Assembly (NCBI GenBank): GCA_009391275.1 | Contig: VEXF01000049.1 | Span: 1 to 8,946, forward strand | From: SAR202 cluster bacterium AD-804-J14_MRT_500m | GTDB lineage: Bacteria > Chloroflexota > Dehalococcoidia > UBA3495 > GCA-2712585 | Reading direction: 5' to 3' | DNA: 8,946 bases | In this document: one piece after another, positions 6,883 to 8,946 of the stretch | Numbering within the stretch: the stretch's first letter is position 1 | Layout of the letters: the number at the start of each line of letters is the position of its first letter | Made by a program: the position numbers and the translations under genes | The notes under the pieces: generated by a model | Databases searched by the model: none | Told to the model about the DNA's origin: nothing | What the model saw: the letters and a program-made list of their open reading frames with translations, nothing else

Positions 6883-8358
6883 CTACCGGGCGATCTCCAC
6901 ACTACGGGTTTCTCTTACAACCGTAATTTTTACCTGCCCCGGATAGATCAGTTCATCCTCTACTCTTTTTGCCACATCACGAGCAAGACCTGCGGCTTCA
7001 TAATCGTCCATATCTTCCGGCTTTACGATTATGCGTACTTCTCGACCTGCTTGTATTGCATACGCCTTTTGAACACCGGGGAAACTGGTTGCGACCCCCT
7101 CAAGAGCTTCTAGACGCTCAACGTAATGTTCTAAACTTTCTTTCCTTGCGCCAGGGCGAGCTGCGCTTATAGCATCTGCTGCAGCTACTATTAAGGCCTC
7201 AACGGATCCTCTATCATCCTCATGGTGCTCAACAATCGCTCGATGAACATCTGATTGAATGCCGTATTTCTCAGCTATATCACCACCGATATCAACATGG
7301 CTACCTTGAACTTCATGGGTCATAGCTTTCCCTATGTCATGTAACAACCCACCAGCTTTTGCCACCTCAATATCTGCCCCAATTTCCGCCGCTATTAAAC
7401 CGCATAACAGCGAAACCTCAACTGAGTGCTGCAGTATATTTTCACCATAGCTATATCGATATTTTAGGCGACCCAACAGTTTAATTAATTCAGGGTGAAG
7501 CCCTCTCACACCAGCGTCAAAAGTTGCCTCTTCTCCAGAGCGCGAAATTGTCTCTTCTACTTCGTGCTGTGATTTTTGGACAATCTCTTCTATCCTAGCC
7601 GGATGGATTCGACCATCCTTGATCAGTTTCTCTAAAGACACGCGCGCGACTTCGCGTCTTATAGGATCAAAACAGGAAATCGTTACCATTTCAGGTGTAT
7701 CATCAATGAGGACATCTACTCCAGTAGCCGATTCCAACGCCCGGATGTTTCGACCTTCCCTTCCAATCAAACGACCTTTCATGTCGTCGCTGGGAAGGGG
7801 CACCTTAGAGGTGCTGCGCTCAGACACAACGTCAGAGGCCAGTCGTTGAATAGCTAACGTAATAACCTTTCTGGCTTCCTCGTCGACCTTGTAATGCATC
7901 TCTTGCTCCAGTTCATAGTACCGTTTGGCAAGTTCGTGACGCATCCCCTCTTCTGCCTTTGTCTCAATCAGATGTCGCGCATGGTCAGTGGTTAAACCAG
8001 CAACTCTTTCGAGCTCTTGGATCTGTTTATCCTTAAGTTCTTCCACTTCAGCACTGAGTTGTTCAATCGCAGATTCCCTAGCATCAGTTGACAGTTCTTT
8101 ACGTTCGACTGCCTCGTTTCTCCGCTCTATACTTTCTTCTCTCTGTCTGTGGCTTTTTTCTTGTGACCTTAGCTCCCTTATTCGCTCTTTGACTTCGTCC
8201 TCAGCCTGCGACCGTATCTTTGAGGCCTCTTCCCTGCCTTCCAACAAGATCTTCCGCTTTTCCTCTATGGCGTCCGCTTCTAGTTTCTGAGCCTCTAGCC
8301 TCGCGGTTTTTATACCTTGTCCGGTCAACGCTGAGAGGACGGTTCTAATAAAACTCAT
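6883..8358 (-). CDS. rny: ribonuclease Y
   Basis: RNase Y is the endoribonuclease that begins decay of many mRNAs in bacteria lacking RNase E. The 491-residue protein has, in order, a long charged coiled coil (about 20-160), a KH RNA-binding domain with GRLIGREGRNIRALE (195-209), and an HD hydrolase domain with His311, LLHDIGKA (His340/Asp341), EHHED (His378/His379) and Asp395 in AAADAIS. The C-terminal part from 405 matches the family. Most relatives begin with a clear membrane helix; here the first 20 residues (MSFIRTVLSALTGQG..) are at most a short amphipathic stretch. An in-frame stop lies 12 codons upstream of the ATG with no other ATG, GTG or TTG between, so this is not simply a wrong start. 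The Shine-Dalgarno sequence is weak. A good promoter lies about 75 bases upstream; ymdB follows downstream. Confidence 0.96.
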   Translation of the reverse strand: MSFIRTVLSALTGQGIKTARLEAQKLEADAIEEKRKILLEGREEASKIRSQAEDEVKERIRELRSQEKSHRQREESIERRNEAVERKELSTDARESAIEQLSAEVEELKDKQIQELERVAGLTTDHARHLIETKAEEGMRHELAKRYYELEQEMHYKVDEEARKVITLAIQRLASDVVSERSTSKVPLPSDDMKGRLIGREGRNIRALESATGVDVLIDDTPEMVTISCFDPIRREVARVSLEKLIKDGRIHPARIEEIVQKSQHEVEETISRSGEEATFDAGVRGLHPELIKLLGRLKYRYSYGENILQHSVEVSLLCGLIAAEIGADIEVAKAGGLLHDIGKAMTHEVQGSHVDIGGDIAEKYGIQSDVHRAIVEHHEDDRGSVEALIVAAADAISAARPGARKESLEHYVERLEALEGVATSFPGVQKAYAIQAGREVRIIVKPEDMDDYEAAGLARDVAKRVEDELIYPGQVKITVVRETRSVEIAR

Positions 8359-8592
8359 GTGCGACTTTGCACCGTCCTTTCCAATTGTATCCTACCTATG
8401 TTATTTTCGTTTTCACCATTGGGTAGTTTAAGACGCCCTATGATAGCCATGACGAAATCAGGGTGTCAAGGTAGCGTCAGTGAACCAAAATTAGCGTCTA
8501 GATAGGATTTAAAGTCGTTCGCCACGCATCTATCGACTTCTCGTTCTCATTTCTATCCTACTTGAAATCAACAGGCGTTCGTATCTGATCAA
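8359..8592. other. rny leader and upstream non-coding DNA
   Basis: Apart from the rny promoter I see no gene or RNA gene here. A four-base dyad, GTGC/GCAC (8359-8372), sits directly before the rny start codon but is too short to weigh. No tRNA T-arm motif is present. Confidence 0.5.
8440..8469 (-). promoter_or_regulatory. rny promoter
   Basis: On the minus strand a consensus -35 TTGACA (8469-8464) is followed after 18 bases by TATCAT (8445-8440). Transcription would start near 8433, giving a leader of about 75 bases before the rny ATG. A second -10-like TACAAT at 8389-8384 lacks a matching -35. Confidence 0.5.
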
Positions 8593-8751
8593 ATGCTGGC
8601 GCCCAATAAATGCAAAACCGACATCTATCTAAGAGAACCGAAGCGCAGTGATGGTGAACGACTATTAAGCCACTTTGCTAACACCTTACGATGGCAAGGC
8701 TTCTATGGCGGGTCGAAACACAAGAGAGTTAAATCGCACGCTAAGTCTTAA
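8593..8751 (+). CDS. possible small basic protein, faintly bS21-like
   Basis: An ATG opens 52 codons ending in TAA. The product is strongly basic at its C-terminus (KHKRVKSHAKS). The segment ERLLSHFANTLRWQG (22-36) has the spacing of ribosomal protein bS21, where LxxF is followed eight residues later by a glycine and then a basic tail. The match is weak: the bS21 ALRRFKR signature is not kept, two extra residues lie before it, and the tail is short. No Shine-Dalgarno sequence or promoter is evident, and an open frame of this size can occur by chance. It may be a divergent or decayed bS21, an unrelated small protein, or nothing. Confidence 0.25.
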   Translation: MLAPNKCKTDIYLREPKRSDGERLLSHFANTLRWQGFYGGSKHKRVKSHAKS

Positions 8752-8856
8752 TTAATGTTGAGGAATACAAAAGCTCGCCGTGTAAATCATGATACTAACG
8801 TCTTCATAATACGGGCGTTGATCTATCAAACCTTGTATTCAGATAATTTCAGTTCA

Positions 8857-8946
8857 GAACAATCTCCCATCTTTCACGAGATTCCTCCAGCGGCGATCCA
8901 AATCTTTGAGGCTCTCAACTCTAGCTACCATCTCCTTACCCCTGAA
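8857..8946 (-). CDS. possible 3' end of a minus-strand gene (partial)
   Basis: Thirty codons are open on the minus strand from the window edge to a TGA at 8856-8854. The translation includes MVARVESLKDLDRRWRNLVK and ends DGRLF, with a helical charged look like a real C-terminus. No family is recognisable. If real, the gene would lie upstream of rny in the same direction, about 385 bases before the rny promoter. Confidence 0.35.

Noticed and set aside
6705..7113. Two open frames on opposite strands that both contain SRGAYAPRD
   Set aside because: The shared peptide arises because both read through the same 14-bp palindrome. Neither has a coding-like composition, and they overlap ymdB or rny.
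8359..8372. GTGC/GCAC mini-hairpin directly before the rny start
   Set aside because: A four-base stem with a six-base loop is too weak to claim as a regulatory structure.
1..8946. CRISPR array, insertion sequence, prophage or defence island
   Set aside because: No regularly spaced repeats, transposase motifs or terminal repeats were seen; nearly all coding space is occupied by housekeeping families.

Overview
The window is chromosomal housekeeping DNA of moderate GC (mid-to-high 40s % by eye), probably from a Chloroflexota bacterium of Dehalococcoidia/SAR202 type. That placement is inferred from the flavour of RecA and RNase Y and from the gene neighbourhood; it is not proven. I see no insertion sequence, phage gene, CRISPR array, tRNA or rRNA.

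Layout. Positions 1-268 are mostly non-coding, with a doubtful 5' end of a minus-strand gene at the very edge. On the plus strand follow nadE (glutamine-dependent NAD+ synthetase, 269-1993), a 315-base regulatory gap with two inverted-repeat elements, recA (2309-3331) and recX (3379-3912). recX runs head-on into a block on the minus strand and its last 63 bases overlap the end of that block. Read in its own direction, the minus block is rny (RNase Y, 8358-6883), a 122-base gap holding a perfect 14-bp hairpin, a YmdB-type metallophosphoesterase (6760-5987), a PHP-domain phosphoesterase (5982-5128), a divergent PlsY-like membrane acyltransferase (5108-4377) and a zinc-finger membrane protein of unknown function (4362-3850). 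The last four are 4, 19 and 14 bases apart and look like one operon. Upstream of rny, 8359-8946 is mostly non-coding; it holds a good rny promoter, a possible 52-codon ORF with faint bS21 resemblance, and the possible 3' end of another minus-strand gene.

How the genes fit together. recA-recX is the classic pair of recombinase and its modulator. rny-ymdB is also a recurrent pair: RNase Y starts mRNA decay and YmdB hydrolyses cyclic nucleotides. Here a PHP enzyme resembling the RNase AM/nucleotide phosphatase group follows directly, so three phosphoester hydrolases probably linked to RNA turnover sit in a row. The PlsY-like and zinc-finger proteins at the end of the operon are membrane proteins.

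There is no clearly new large system. The points most worth checking are the hairpin with a plus-strand T-run between two minus-strand genes, an RNase Y without the usual membrane anchor, a PlsY-like protein lacking hallmark motif residues, and the dyads upstream of recA.
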